64,000 bases of DNA, taken from positions 29,876,603 to 29,940,602 of the forward strand of contig JAAALK010000289.1 in NCBI GenBank assembly GCA_019279435.1, given 5' to 3'. The first letter of the stretch is position 1. Every line of letters begins with the position of its first letter. A model generated the notes under the pieces. That model had not been told where the DNA came from, did no database searches, and saw only the letters and a program-made list of their open reading frames with translations. A program made the translations under genes and the position numbers. This DNA is from Zizania palustris. Its lineage: Eukaryota > Streptophyta > Magnoliopsida > Poales > Poaceae. Shown here piece after piece: positions 21,630 to 33,426 of this stretch.

Positions 21630-22655
21630 CCTTCCACGCAGGGGTGCCTCGCGCAGAAGACCGCAGATTTAGCGGCGTCGTCTGGTGGCTGGCGCAAGTT
21701 CACTAGCGAAGAAACCGAGGTGCTGGTTTTTGGTCTCCCTGAAGCGGCGACAGCTTCCCAAGCCGGACTCTAGCGCCGCCACGCAGAAAAATCAAGATCA
21801 CAGTGCCAACTGCTGCATGTGCTGCTTCTAGGGAAAACCGATCGCTGTTTTTTCAAAGGAGAATAAAAATCGTGCACAGTGCAGCGAATCAAAGGAAGAA
21901 CATTTGCTGGCAATTGGATAAACGAGCGGAGGTGGTTGTATGCAGGGGAGAAGAAGAAATAAAGTTAAAAAGTGAACTCATAATTTTTTCATTAAAAGAG
22001 TTGAGAAACCCTAGGGGGAATTGGGACCTATTTATAGACAGTCCAATAAAAAGAAAAAACCTAATTTACACTTAGGGTTTCTTACAGACGCCGAAATAAA
22101 CTAGAAAAGATCAAAATACCCTTAGTATTTTTACAGACTCGACTAACACAGACTGTGGGCCTAAAAGGCAAAATAGTAAAATCCTATCTACAGGTAACTT
22201 GTCCTGATGCGGAGCTTTCGTAGCAGCTACGACTTCGCTTCAGGACTATCAGATCCCTGATGGGCGGTCTTGGATGGTTACGTCGGTTTTATGCTGAAAC
22301 CGACAAAACGTCTGCTGTCTTCACACCAGGTACCCAGATTGGGCCGGCCCGATTCCACAGCTCCCTCAGTCCAGCAATCGCTCGTCGCTCGTTTACCTGG
22401 GTCAAACCCAGTCAACAGACCAACAAATCCCCTATCGTTCCTGGCCCATGTACCCGGATTGGGCCGACCCGACTCCACGGCCCGATTCCTGGCAGTCGCT
22501 CGTCGCCCGTGTACTTGACTCACATACGGCCCAAGACATGACATGTCTCAACTCCTCTTTGTCTCCTCTCTCTCTTTCTTCATCGTTGACTTCCATTGAC
22601 AATCACCCATCACTTCTGGAGCCATGAGGCCCATGATCTTCAACATGGCTCCTCA

Positions 22656-22869
22656 TCTAGCGATTGGTACCCCGAACACACTATTACCCTTTTCGAGCTA
22701 TTACCATTTTCGAGCGTACTAACACCCTCTGCCCCTCTTTGTGGGGGTGGGTAGTTTCTGGCAAGAAGGTACCTGCTCGCGCAATGGACTAGTACGTCTC
22801 GTAGTATGAATCCAATGTGTTGCAAATGGTTTCATATGTAGGCCACGTCAAACTCTTTTTGTAGGATGT
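22656..22869 (-). other. RT-A 3' region between G and RT-B
   Basis: A short piece of RT-A resumes after the TCTAG duplication. It ends TTTTTGTAGGATGT, which is the beginning of RT-A's 36-bp repeat array at the RT-B insertion point. No coding content is recognised. Confidence 0.6.
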
Positions 22870-24156
22870 TGTTGATAGCAAAAAATGGCATCAATGGTTA
22901 AGATTGTCAAAATATCAATTTTGGTAATTTGGGTTGAAAATACACATGTCTCGGGTCAGGCCGAAGCCCTATAGAGCCGAAGGACCATTGGGCTATGGGC
23001 TCCGGAAGCTTCCAGCCAGCCCACGGCCTTCGTCCAGGAAGCCTTCGGAGGCCCAGCCCGCCAAAGCTTCGGCCCAAGGAGTAGGCTTCGGCAGGCTTGG
23101 CCGAAGGCCCACTTCGGGCAGAGATAGAGTTGGACCCGATTCTAGCTAACTGTTTATCTCTATTCAACCGAATTATAGCAGATTAGATCAGAGGTCTAGC
23201 CCCTATAAATATAGAGGCGAAGCCAGTTCAGAGGCCCCCCAACACAAATCAACCACAAAGTCCTAGCTTTGAATCACATTTACTTTATCTTTACCTTTTT
23301 GTACTCTTCGTGGGTTTGCCTGGAAGCCCTCCGACGGCCACTTCGGAACAGTGGTAATCCTTGTTACTTCGCTCGTGAAATATCCGTTAATCTACGTAAT
23401 AGATTGCTATCGCCTTGTTACTTTGCCTGTGAAGTATCCGCTAATCTGCGTAACAGATTGCTACCTTCGCCACTAGTGCAACACTTAGCAGAATTCAGTC
23501 CTCATGCCGAATTGGTACTTCGAATCCACTCTGTTGCAGGTTCCCACGTTCAGAGCTACTTCGTCGAAGGTGTCCGGAGCTGAGAGATTGGTTTCGGAGG
23601 TTGCCAGAACACCCTTCGACGAGACTGCTGCTCCGACCGCACGCTTTGCCAATAGACTTCGTCACGACAGGCTTCGCCACGCTCGTACTCCGCTCTGGAT
23701 GAAGTCACGCTTGCGTGTTGCGCTCGAGTCATTACTCTGTATCTTACTGTATCGGAGACTTCATGCCGAACCCCGCTGTTCGGAGGTGATTGTCGTGTAC
23801 AGATCCATTCGGAGTTCATCTTCGACCAGATCAGTCCGAACGCCGAAGATACCCTTCGGCGGGACACTTCGCATCAGACGCCGAAGGTATACTTCGGCAA
23901 CCCCCTTCGCACCATACTTCGAAGCAGACAGGCTCCGACTGGTTTGCTGATTTATTCTGTTTAATATATTTCTTTTGGCTAATTGGATTATTTCTGTATG
24001 ATCTGATTACCTAGCGACTCCACCCCCCTTACCACGGCTAAGGGTTGTCGGAATGCGACGTCGGTGGTGTGTTACGCTTAGGCTCGTCCCTAAGTATCCG
24101 CACACTTTTGGATCGTCGAACTGACCCAAGTGCGAGGGCACGTTTTTGTTTCAACA
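22870..24156 (+). repeat. RT-B 5' LTR, 1287 bp
   Basis: It starts TGTTGATAGC and ends GTTTCAACA. The TATAAATA box is at about 23204-23211. It is followed by CACTT and TTGGCGACTCCGCTGGGGA (24163-24181), a typical gypsy primer-binding site. It is about 40 bp longer than the 3' LTR because of a single deletion in the latter near 33255. Confidence 0.9.
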
Positions 24157-24195
24157 CACTTTTTGGCGACTCCGCTGGGGAAAAGCTACGCCAAC

Positions 24196-25144
24196 ATGAC
24201 GGGTACGTCTACATCGGCCACCGGTACATCTACAATGACTACTACGTCTACACCACCGATGGACACCATAGGAGGCGTGGAAATCGACAACCGCAACATC
24301 CTAACACCTACTCTTGAAGATATTCCCTAGAAGACCGAGCAGAGATCGAGGCAAAGTTAAAGGTGCTCCAAGACATGATGCTTGGGGGCTACATCAAGAC
24401 ACGCGCAGGCTTCGTCAAGCACGACATCATCGCCCCTGACCTTGCTCGGATCCAGGTAACACCCGTATCGCCTCGTTTATCTTCTTTAGAGATTGAGCAA
24501 AAAATAGCCGCATCAGTAGATCACGCCGCTAGCGCTTCGCTAGCCAACCGTTTAGATTCGGCAGTTAGCTCCCAAGTAGAGGCAACTCTTAGAAGGTTAA
24601 AGAAAGATTAGAAAACCAGAACTTTTTAGAGGTTAGCCAAGTCTTGCAGCAGGTTCTGGTCCAGGAAGGCCGAGCCAAAGATAAAAAGTTTATTAAAACG
24701 TTTAACAAGCCTAGGGCTGAAATCCACGTCATGGAACGCTCCGACGAGGAGGAATCAGAAGAGGAGGATTCGACCGACATGTACGCGGCCGAATGGGTTT
24801 GGAACGCTAAGAGTAAACCTATCACTTGCTCCGAATTATGGCCGTCTCCCACGAATAATCGGCCTAGTGAGGTCTAGTACTCATTCGATATAACTAAGTG
24901 TGATAAAATAATTGATTTTCTCTTAAAGAACCAGCTTCTCAGGTTGCCATCACGATTGAAAATAGACAATAATCCAAAGATGAAGCTGGACAAAGATCCT
25001 TTTCCCGTCAATGCCATTGACCTCTGCGAGAAGAAGGTATTGATTCGGCTAGAACAGGCCAAGTCGACTAAAGGGAAGGCGATAATTATCGGAGAACCAC
25101 GCACGCGCACACTCATACCTAAGAACCCCGAGGTGGGGGTGTGA
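24196..25144 (+). pseudogene. RT-B gag, N-terminal part, broken
   Basis: The likely start is ATG 24196 after the primer site (MTGTSTSATGTSTMTTTST). Open pieces follow at 24363-24611, 24644-24877 and 24944-25144, in differing frames. Residues include an acidic tract (RSDEEESEEEDSTDMY). This is the weakly conserved N-terminal gag region. It is assigned by position between primer site and protease. Confidence 0.6.
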
Positions 25145-25289
25145 AAATGAAACATTAGCAGCCCTTCGGCTAAGGCTCACAAGAAGCCGAAGGTAACATA
25201 CAAGATGTTATTGAACAAGCTTCAAAGGAAAGCCAAAGAAGCAGGCTCCCGCGCTAAAAAACTAAGTCAACCGAAGGGCCCATGACTTG

Positions 25290-25660
25290 CGGAGGGTGGC
25301 TTTGGACCGCAGTGGCTGAGCCCTCCTCGTGATGGCTTTGGACTGCAGTGGCTGAACCCTCCGCACGGTGACTTCGGACCGCAGTGGCCGAACCGTCCGC
25401 ACGACGACTTTGGACCGCATTGGCCGAACCCTCCGCACGGAGACTTTGGAGCACAGTGGCCTAACACTCCGTGCAGTGGCTTTAGACCTCAGTGGCCGAA
25501 TTCCCCGTGCAGTAACTTCAGCCCCCAATGGTCGAACCCCGCATCACTCTGGATGAGTCCTTCGACAGGAGACTTTGGCCCGCACTGGTCGAACATAGCT
25601 CCGGCCTGGTAGGACCCCTCGTTGATATGGTCCGAGACATCGTCGACTCTGCCGAACCCC
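25290..25660 (+). repeat. 39-bp in-frame repeat of RT-B gag (GDFGPQWPNPPH)
   Basis: About seven clear units plus diverged ones encode a 13-residue motif, G-D-F-G-P-Q-W-P-N-P-P-H with variants. The units are kept in length (39 bp) while their sequences differ, which suggests they were translated. The pattern resembles low-complexity Pro/Gly/aromatic linkers in other gag proteins. The function is unknown. Confidence 0.75.
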
Positions 25661-25989
25661 CCTCCGGGTAACGGGTTCGGCTCACAGTGGGCGAGGCCAC
25701 TAGATCCACCAATACCTCCGCCGTACAACTAGGCGGGGACTCCGTGGGCTCCGTATGTATCACAGCCGGAGTACCCTCCGCAACCTAACGCTATGCCTTG
25801 TTTTCCTTCGGAGTATTATGAATGGCAGAGACAAACAGACGCAGCGAAGGGAGGCATCATCCATAGACTGTTTGTGGTACCTCCGAATCGTCCCGTACAG
25901 AGCGAAGTCGAAGGATATAGGCGTGAAGAGGTCAAGGACAGGGAGTTTGAAGCTATCACAGTCAGAGTAGGGTCTCAGGAAGTCCTAAT

Positions 25990-27249
25990 TGTTGACACAA
26001 AAACGTGCCCCCGCACTTGGGTCAGTTCGACGATCCAAAAGTGTGAGGATACTTAGGGACAAGCCTAAGCGTAACACAACACCGTCGCGTTCCGACTACC
26101 CTTAACTGTGGTAAGGGGGGTGGAGTCGCCAGGAAATCAGATCACACAAAATAATCCAATTAGCCGAAAGAAATATATTAGATAGAATAAATCAGCAAAC
26201 CGACCGGAGCCTGTTCGCTTCGAAGTGTGGTGCGAAGGGAGTCACCGAAGTATACCTTCGGCGTCTGGTTCGAAGTGTCCCACCGAAGGGTACCTTCGGC
26301 GCTCGGACCGATCTGGTCGAAGATGAAATCCGAACGGATCTAGACGCGACAATAACCTCCGAACAGCGGGGTTCGACGTGAAGTCTCTGATACAGTGGGA
26401 CAGATTAAATACGTGACGCGTGAGCGTGACTTCGTCCGGAGCGGAGTACGAGTGTGGCGAAGCCTGTCGTGACGAAGTGTGCTGGCGAAGCGTGCAGTCT
26501 CGCCGAAGGGTGTTCTGGCAACCTCCGAAATTGATCTCTCAACTCTGGACACCTCCGACGAAGTAGCTCCGAACGTAGGTAACCTGCAACAAATAAGATT
26601 TGAAGTACTAATTCAGCCTGAGGACCGAATTCTGCTAAGTGTTGCACTAGTAGCGAAGGTAGCAATCTGTTACACAAATTAGCAGATACTTCATAGGTGA
26701 AGTAAGAAGGCGATAGCAATCTATTACGTAGATTAACGGATACTTCACAAGCAAAGTAACAAGAATTACCACTGTTCCGAAGTGGCCGTCGGAGGGCTTC
26801 CAAGCAAACCGACGAAGAGGTACAGAAAAATAAAGATAAAGTAAATGCATTCAAAGCTAGGGCTTTGTGTTTGGGTTGTGTATGGGGCCTTTGAACATGC
26901 CTCGCCTCTCTATTTATAGGGGCTAAGCTTCCGATCTAATCTGCTTTAATTCGGCTGGATAAGGATAAAGACTTAGCTGGAATTGTATCCAACTCTATCT
27001 TTGCCGAGTGGGCTTCGGCCAGGCCCGTCAGAGCCTGCTCCTTGGGCCGAAGCTTCGGTGGCGTGGGCCTCCGAAGGCTTCCTGGCCGAAGGACGTGGGC
27101 TGGCTGGAAGCTTTCAGAGCCCATAGCCTAATAGACCTTCGGCCCTATAGGGCTTCGGCCTGACCCAGGACATGTATATTTTCGGCCCATATTACCAAAA
27201 TTGATATTTTGATAATCTTAACCATTGATGTCATTTTTTGCTATCAATA
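25990..27249 (-). mobile_element. solo LTR of the RT-B family, inverted, inside RT-B gag
   Basis: The reverse complement matches the RT-B LTR throughout. The ends are TGTTGACAC (plus strand, 25990) and GCTATCAATA at 27249, where CA has become TA. The flanking 5 bp are CTAAT and CCAAT (one mismatch). The TATA box is on the minus strand near 26920. It splits the RT-B gag frame after SQEVL. Confidence 0.85.
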
Positions 27250-28200
27250 CCAATCCTGAAGGCCTTATTGCTGAAGTCTGATGGAGGTGAGTCCCCTGCT
27301 TCGGCCGGAGCCCGCGTCGAAGCCTGGTCTGATCGGCTGAACAAGGCTGGTCCGACTGCCGGGGTCCGCAGCGAAGGCCCCTCCGAATACAGAGTGCACG
27401 AGGCCGAGGTGGGCAGCACCACTTCGGCTAAAGTTGACATGAACCAGGAAGTAGCACCTAGCACCAAGCCACAACCATCTTGGGCACCTCCAGGCATGTC
27501 CAAATCACAAAAGAGATGTCCGCAATGACTGCGGGCACTGGAGATGCGCGAGAAGAAAGCCGAGGACGAGCGGGACACTATTTTTGAAGAAATCCGCCCT
27601 CGACCAACTACAAGACAGGTATGGAGGATGAAGCTAGTTGAGATGATCAACCTGGCTCCTAGCCCGAGCGACGACGATGACATGCTCGACGATAACTACT
27701 CGCCTGTCTCCGAGGGGCCTGCACCCCAAGCGATGGACATCAACGTCATCACGCTGCCCGCCGTGTTTGCCCTACTGCAGGATGAGGCCGAGGTCGCTCA
27801 GTTGAACCTCAGCCCGCGCAACGCTATTTTTGAGAAGCCCGAGGACTCGGCTCGCCATCTGAAGCCTCTCTACGTCAGAGGTCACATTGACGGAAAGTCG
27901 ATTTCCTGAATGCTTGTCGACGGTGGCGCCACAGTTAATCTAATGCCTTACTCACTGTTGAAGAAGCTTGGTAGGGACGAGGACGATCTGAAGAAGACCA
28001 ACTTGATGCTCAACGGTTTCAACGGCGAGAGTTCCGAGGCCAAGGACGTGCTCTCCATGGAGTTGACAGTGGGCAACAAGACGTTGCCAACAACATTTTT
28101 CGTTATCGATGTACAAGGTAACTACAGCGTGCTTCTTGGGCACGACTGGATTCACGCGAATTGCTGCATTCCTTCTACTCTGCACCAGTGCCTAATTTAG
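27250..28200 (+). pseudogene. RT-B gag C-terminus and aspartic protease
   Basis: After the solo LTR the frame 27544-27909 reads the end of gag (acidic SPSDDDDMLDDNYSPVSEG, then HLKPLYVRGHIDGKSIS). It meets TGA at 27907-27909 and continues in frame as MLVDGGATVNLMPYSLLKK, the retropepsin active site DGGA. It continues to ...VLLGHDWIHAN, the second protease motif. The TGA is at an Arg position (CGA to TGA likely). A second stop, TAG, follows at 28198-28200 where Gln (CAG) is likely. Confidence 0.8.
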
Positions 28201-28619
28201 TGGGACGACGATGAAGTAGAAGTCATTCCCACAGATACTTCGACCCAAGTGGCGTTGGCTGATGTATCAGTTGACGCTGTTCACAACAAGGTAGAGTGTC
28301 TGTCAAGTAGAGATCTTTCAGATTACGATTTTGTTAGCGTGTCCGGAGGACGTTTTGTACCAGTATCTATAAAGCCGGCTGGTGTAACGCGACTGTTTTT
28401 CTATTAGTAGTCATGTCTAGCAAGTGTAATCTGGATTGGCTAAAGTCTCGTGTAGAGCAGTATCGGTCTAATAAAGATGGTATTGCCAAGGCCATCGAGG
28501 ACTTTAGCGAAGTAGAGAAATTAGGACAAGGTTTTGCGTTGGCCAATCCCTTAGAATAAGTTGACATAGGTGATGGTGGCATCTCAAGGCCGACTTTTGT
28601 AAACCAACATTTACAGCCT

Positions 28620-30110
28620 AATGAAAAGGCCGAAGTAATAAAGTTGCTTCGGTCGTATGTTGATTGTTTTGCATGTGAGTATAGCGAGATGCCGGGACTA
28701 AGCCGCGAGCTCGTGGAGCATCGGCTAGCTATCAAATCCGTTTTTAGGCCATATAAACAGCCTCCTCGTCGCTTTAACTCGGCCATCTATGACCGAGTTA
28801 AAGAGGAAGTAGAGCGACTGCTCAAAGCTGGGTTTATTAGGCCATGTAGGTACGCAGAATGGGTCGCTAACATTGTGCCTGTAGAGAAGAAAGGGAGCGA
28901 CAAGATATGAGTATGTATTGATTTCAGGGATCTGAACAAGGCCACTCCGAAGGACGAGTATCCGATGTCGATAGCCGACACGCTAATCAATGATGCTTCG
29001 GGGCACAAGGTACTAAGTTTTCTTGATGGCAATGTGGGTTATAATCAAATCTTTATGGCCGAAGAGGACGTCTACAAGACTGCCTTTCGATGCCCTGGGT
29101 TTGTCGGTTTATTCGAGTGGGTCGTCATGACTTTTGGTTTGAAAAATGCTGGCACCACGTATCAGCGTGCTATGGACTTGATCTTTCATGACTTGCTAGG
29201 AGTTATGTTAGAAGTTTACATTGATGATGTCGTAGTCAAATCGGACGCTATGGAAACCATTTAGCCGATTTGAAAGTTGCTTTTGATAGGATGCGATAGT
29301 ATGGCTTAAAAATGAACCCACTCAAATGTGCTTTTGGCGTGTCAGCGGGTAAGTTCTTAGGTTTCATAATTCATGAGAGAGGCATAGAGATTGATCCTAA
29401 GAGGCTTGAGAAAATTAGAAATGTTATAGCGCCGACATGCAAAAAAGATGTACAAAAGTTGCTAGGAAAGATGAATTATTTGCGTCGCTTTATATCCAAC
29501 TTGTCTGGCAAGATTAATGCCTTTGTCCCCATACTCCAGCTAAAGAACGAGATCGAGTTCACTTGGGGGGCAAACCAGCAAAGTGCCTTTGATAAAATCA
29601 AGGAGTGCTTGTCATCACCGCCCGTGGTGAGAGCACCCAAAGCCGGGATTCCGTTTCGGCTATACATCGTTGCTGAAGATAGCATGATCGGGGCCGTGCT
29701 AACCTAGGAGGTAGAAGGAAAAGAGTACATCATCACGTTCTTGAGCCGCTGCCTGCTGGACGCCGAGACCTGGTAGGTGTTTGTGGAACGTTTGTGTTTA
29801 TCACTTTACTACGCGTGCACCAAATTGTGCCACTATCTTCTCCCTACTACATGTGTTGTCGTTTGCCAAACCGATGTTATGAAACACATGTTGCAAAAGC
29901 CAATTCTAAGTGAAAGAATCGGAAAGTGGGCTTACGCTTTGATCGAGTATGATTTGGCCTATGAACCCCTAAGAGCTATGAAAGGCCAGATCGTAGCCAA
30001 CTTTATAGTTGATCACCATATAGACGTCAGTTGGAGTGACAATGTTGCTTTGATTGAGGTAATACCATGGAAACTTTACTTTGATGGTTCAGCTTGTAAA
30101 AATGGCTAAG
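28620..30110 (+). pseudogene. RT-B reverse transcriptase and RNase H
   Basis: The frame pieces read PGLSRELVEHRLAIK (pol linker), CIDFRDLNKATPKDEYPM (RT fingers), FGLKNAGTTYQRAMD, and the catalytic YIDDVVVKS near 29218-29240. The connection and RNase H region follows: NPLKCAFGVSAGKFLGF, FTWGANQQSAFDKIKECL. Stops occur at 28908-28910 (TGA, Arg expected), 29296-29298 (TAG), 29705-29707 (TAG) and 29774-29776 (TAG). There is a frameshift near 29255. It is inactive. Confidence 0.85.
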
Positions 30111-30739
30111 GTATTGGAGTTGTTCTCATATCACCTAGCGGAATGCACTTTGAGACCTCGGCTCGTTTAGAGTTTCCTTCTACTAATAACCAAGCTGAAT
30201 ACGAGGCTTTACTGCTAGGGCTTGAATTGTTAGATTCCATGGGTGTTAAACATGTCCATGCACATGGTGATTCCCTGTTAGTAGTACAACAAGTGGCTAA
30301 GAGTGCTCAATGTTTTAATGGCTTGCTAAATAGCTACTTGGATAGATGCCTGGACATAGTTGCTACTTTTGATGACTTCAAAATTTCTCATGTGTCAAGA
30401 GAGGCCAATTCGATTGCAAATGATTTGGCTCAGCAAGCATCTGGTTACCAAGTCAGGAGAGGAAAATTTTATGTATGGGAGAAGCCGATGTTTGGTCTCA
30501 CTGCTAAAGCCAGTGACTTCGGACAAGCACACCCTCCGGGTCGGACCCCTCCGGCTGCCGGAGGCTACTACGCGCCGAGGTCCCAGGACCGGAGTACTCT
30601 GCCCACCGAAGGGTCTGGCACGCCGGAGACCGTGAGCCAAAGTCCTCCGCACAGTGAGGGCCTCCGGGAGCCCGGACCCTCCGGCAGGGGACTTCGGCCT
30701 GATACACTCCACACGGCCAGTCCAGCCAGGCTTCGGTAG
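30062..30739 (+). pseudogene. RT-B second (archaeal-type) RNase H domain and linker
   Basis: The sequence reads IPWKLYFDGSACKNG, a TAA stop at 30107-30109 (Gln expected, as in RT-C), then GIGVVLISPSG, NNQAEYEALLLGLELL and GDSLLVVQQVAK. These are the Asp-Glu-Asp catalytic pattern of the type-I RNase H fold. It ends in a Pro/Gly/Ser-rich linker of about 75 residues that differs strongly from the RT-C linker. The extra domain supports placement in the Tat group. Confidence 0.8.
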
Positions 30740-30779
30740 AAGCAGGAAGGGCTCGAGGGGCACCCCGAAATCAGTAGCC

Positions 30780-32091
30780 TAGAGTCTTTTTCAGGGAGTG
30801 AGCTAGCAAAACCCACCGAAGCCCATAAGGGAAATTGGAGAATTCCAATCGTCCAGTATTTGAGAGACCCTAGCCAAAGGGTTGATCGGAGGGTTCGGCG
30901 ACAAGCGTTTAAATTTGTGTTGATTGACGACACACTATATCGCCGAACCATTGACGGAGTACTGTTAAAGTATCTAGACCACAAACGATCCCAGGTGGCT
31001 ACGGGAGAAGTCCATGAAGGACTTTGTGACACTCATCAGTCGGCCCAAAAAATGAGTTGGATGCTCAAAAGAGCGGGTTTCTACTGGCCGACTATGACTG
31101 AGGATTGTTTTAAGTATTATAGAGGGTGTGAAGCATGTCAGATGTTTGGCAATATTCAGTTAGCTCCTGCTTCATTACTCAATCCTATTGTTAAGCCATG
31201 ACCGTTCCGAGGTTGGGGTCTAGACTTCATCGGCCAAATTCACCCTCCTTCCTCAAAAGGGCATCGGTTCGTGTTGATTGCAACGAATTACTTCACCAAG
31301 TGGACCGAGGCCGTGCCTCTCAAGAACATGACTCACAACGAGGTACTTAACTTTATCTTGAAGCACATCATACATAGATTCGACATTCCTCAAACTCTCA
31401 CTATAGATCAAGGTAGCTCATTTGTTTCTAAAGAAGTGAGGGACTTCGCCGAATATTATGGTATTAAGTTGATAAACTCTTCGCCCTACTATGCTCAGGC
31501 CAATGGTCAGACCGAGTCTAGTAATAAAACCGTGATTAAGCTCATTAGGAAGAAAATTGAAGAGTTCCCTAAAAGATGGCATGAGGTGCTTTCTGAGGCA
31601 CTATAGGCTTGTAGGATCGCAAAACACAGTGCTACCAAAGTTAGTCCATACGAGTTAGTGTATGGACAAGAAGCCGTTCTACCTGTAGAAGTAGATCTTG
31701 GTTCTCTAAGGGTGTTAAAACAAGATGGCTTATCGGTCGACGAGTATGAAACTCTTTTGAAGGACAACCTAGAAGAAGTGACCAATAAGAGATTGAAGGC
31801 TTTAGAAGCCATAGAAGTAGATAAGAGGAGAGTAGCTAAAGCCTACAATAAGAAGGTCAAACCAAAATCGTTTCAAGTGGGTGACTTGGTTTGGAAGACA
31901 ATTTTACCTTTAGGCACTAAGAGTTCCAAGTTTGGTAAATGGTCACCTAGTTGGGAAGGCCCTTTCAAAATAGCCGAAATCACTCCTGGCAATGCATATG
32001 TGTTAGAATCTCTGCAAGGAGAGCGGTTTCGAAGAGCTTTGAATGGTAGATACTTGAAAAGGTATTTCCCAAGTGTGTGGCAAACAACGTA
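30780..32091 (+). pseudogene. RT-B integrase
   Basis: The zinc finger reads HEGLCDTH with C-x2-C later (RGCEACQMFG). The core Asp is in WGLDFIGQI, the second Asp in LTIDQGSSF, and the Glu in ANGQTESSNK. The C-terminal GPF/Y-like segment reads WEGPFKIAEITPGNAY, ending KRYFPSVWQTT before TAA. Two stops interrupt it: TGA at 31199-31201 in VKP-PFRG and TAG at 31603-31605 in EAL-ACRIA. At both sites RT-C has Trp, so TGG became TGA and TAG. Confidence 0.88.
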
Positions 32092-32179
32092 AAAGGTGTC
32101 GAAAGGCCGATATGGAAGGTATCGTCTTTAGCTCATTGTGCTTTTAGTTCACTTAGTTCACTAAAAGGTAGGGGGCATG

Positions 32180-33426
32180 TGTTGATAGCAAAAAATGGCA
32201 TCAATGGTTAAGATTGTCAAAATATCAATTTGGTAATTTGGGCCAAAAATACACATGTCTCGGGTCTGGCCGAAGCCCTACAGGGCCGAAGGACCATTGG
32301 GCTATGGGCTCCGGAAGCTTCTAGCCAACCCACGGCCTTCGGCCAGGAAGCCTTCGGAGGCCCACCCCGCCGAAACTTCGGCCCAAGGAGCAGGCTTCGG
32401 CAGGCTTGGCCGAAGGCCCACTTCGGGCAGAGATAGAGTTGGACCCGATTCCGGATAAGTGTTTATCTCCATTCAGCCGAATTATAGCAGATTAGATCAG
32501 AGGTCTAGCCCCTATAAATATATAGGCAAAGTCAGTTCAGAGGCCCCCCCAACACAAATCAACCACAAAGCCCTAGCTTTGAATCACATTTACTTTATCT
32601 TTACCTTTCTGTACTCTTCGTGGGTTTGCCTGAAAGCCCTCCGATGGCCACTTCGGAACAGTGGTAATCCTTGTTACTTCGCTTGTGAAGTATCCTTTAA
32701 TCTACGTAATAGATTGCTATCGTCTTGTTACTTCGCCTGTGAAGTATCCGCTAATCTGCGTAACAGATTGCTACCTCCGCCACTAGTGCAACACTTAGCA
32801 GAATTCGGTCCTCAGGCCAAATTGGTACTTCGAATCCACTCTGTTGCAGGTTCCCACATTTGGAGCTACTTCGTCGGAGGTGTCCGGAGCTGAGAGATCG
32901 GTTTCGGAGGTTGCCAGAACACCCTTCGACGAGACTGCTGCTCCGACCACATGCTTCGCCAACAGACTTCGTCACGACAGGTTTCTCCACGCTCGTACTC
33001 CACTCCAGACGAAGTCACGCTTGCGCGTTGCGCTAGAGTCATTACTCTGTATCTTACTGTATCAGAGACTTCACGCCAAACCCCGCTGTTCGGAGGTGAT
33101 TGTCGCATCCAGATCCGTTCGGAGTTCATCTTCGGCCAGATCAGTCTGAACGCCGAAGGTACCCTTCGGCGGGATACTTCACATCAGACGCCGGAGGTAT
33201 ACTTCGGCGACCCCCTTCGCACCATACTTTGAAGCAGACAGGCTCTGACTGGTTTGGATTATTTCTATGTGATCTGATTACCTAGCGACTCCACCCCCTT
33301 ACCACAGCTAAGGGTAGTCGGAACACGACATCGGTGCTATGTAACGCTTAGGCTCGTCCCTAAGTATCCGCAAACTTTTGGATCGTCGAACTAACCCAAG
33401 TGCGGGGGCACGTTTTCGTGTCAACA
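32180..33426 (+). repeat. RT-B 3' LTR, 1247 bp
   Basis: It starts TGTTGATAGC after the purine tract AAAAGGTAGGGGGCATG and ends TTTTCGTGTCAACA. It is closely similar to the 5' LTR apart from one 40-bp deletion and scattered substitutions. Confidence 0.9.

Larger units (their letters stand above)
17906..22655 (-). mobile_element. G: solo LTR of SIRE/Maximus-like copia type, split by a hAT element
   Basis: The LTR ends are TGTAGGACCG at 17906 and CTCCTCA at 22655 on the plus strand, so the minus-strand LTR starts TGAGGAG and ends GGTCCTACA. Perfect 5-bp target duplications TCTAG flank it (17901-17905 and 22656-22660). A TATA box (TCTATAAATAGG) lies at about 22028-22039 on the minus strand. After removal of the hAT insertion and its duplicated target the LTR is about 1.48 kb. 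The end has the ACCCCCCTCTGGTCG signature also seen in H and RT-D. There is no internal region, so it arose by recombination between LTRs. Confidence 0.82.
22870..33426 (+). mobile_element. RT-B: Ty3/gypsy element with two LTRs
   Basis: The 5' LTR is 22870-24156, primer site 24163-24181, gag-pol 24196-32091, polypurine tract about 32163-32179 and 3' LTR 32180-33426. The target duplication is GATGT/GATGC (one mismatch), and the site lies in RT-A's 36-bp array. The order RT, RNase H, second RNase H-like domain, integrase is gypsy-type, with the Tat-like extra domain. All frames are broken by stops. A solo LTR of the same family (25990-27249) interrupts gag. Confidence 0.9.

Noticed and set aside
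22260..22544. Overlapping open frames on both strands in a GC-rich block
   Set aside because: The block lies within solo LTR G; no protein family is recognised and all three frames are similar in quality.
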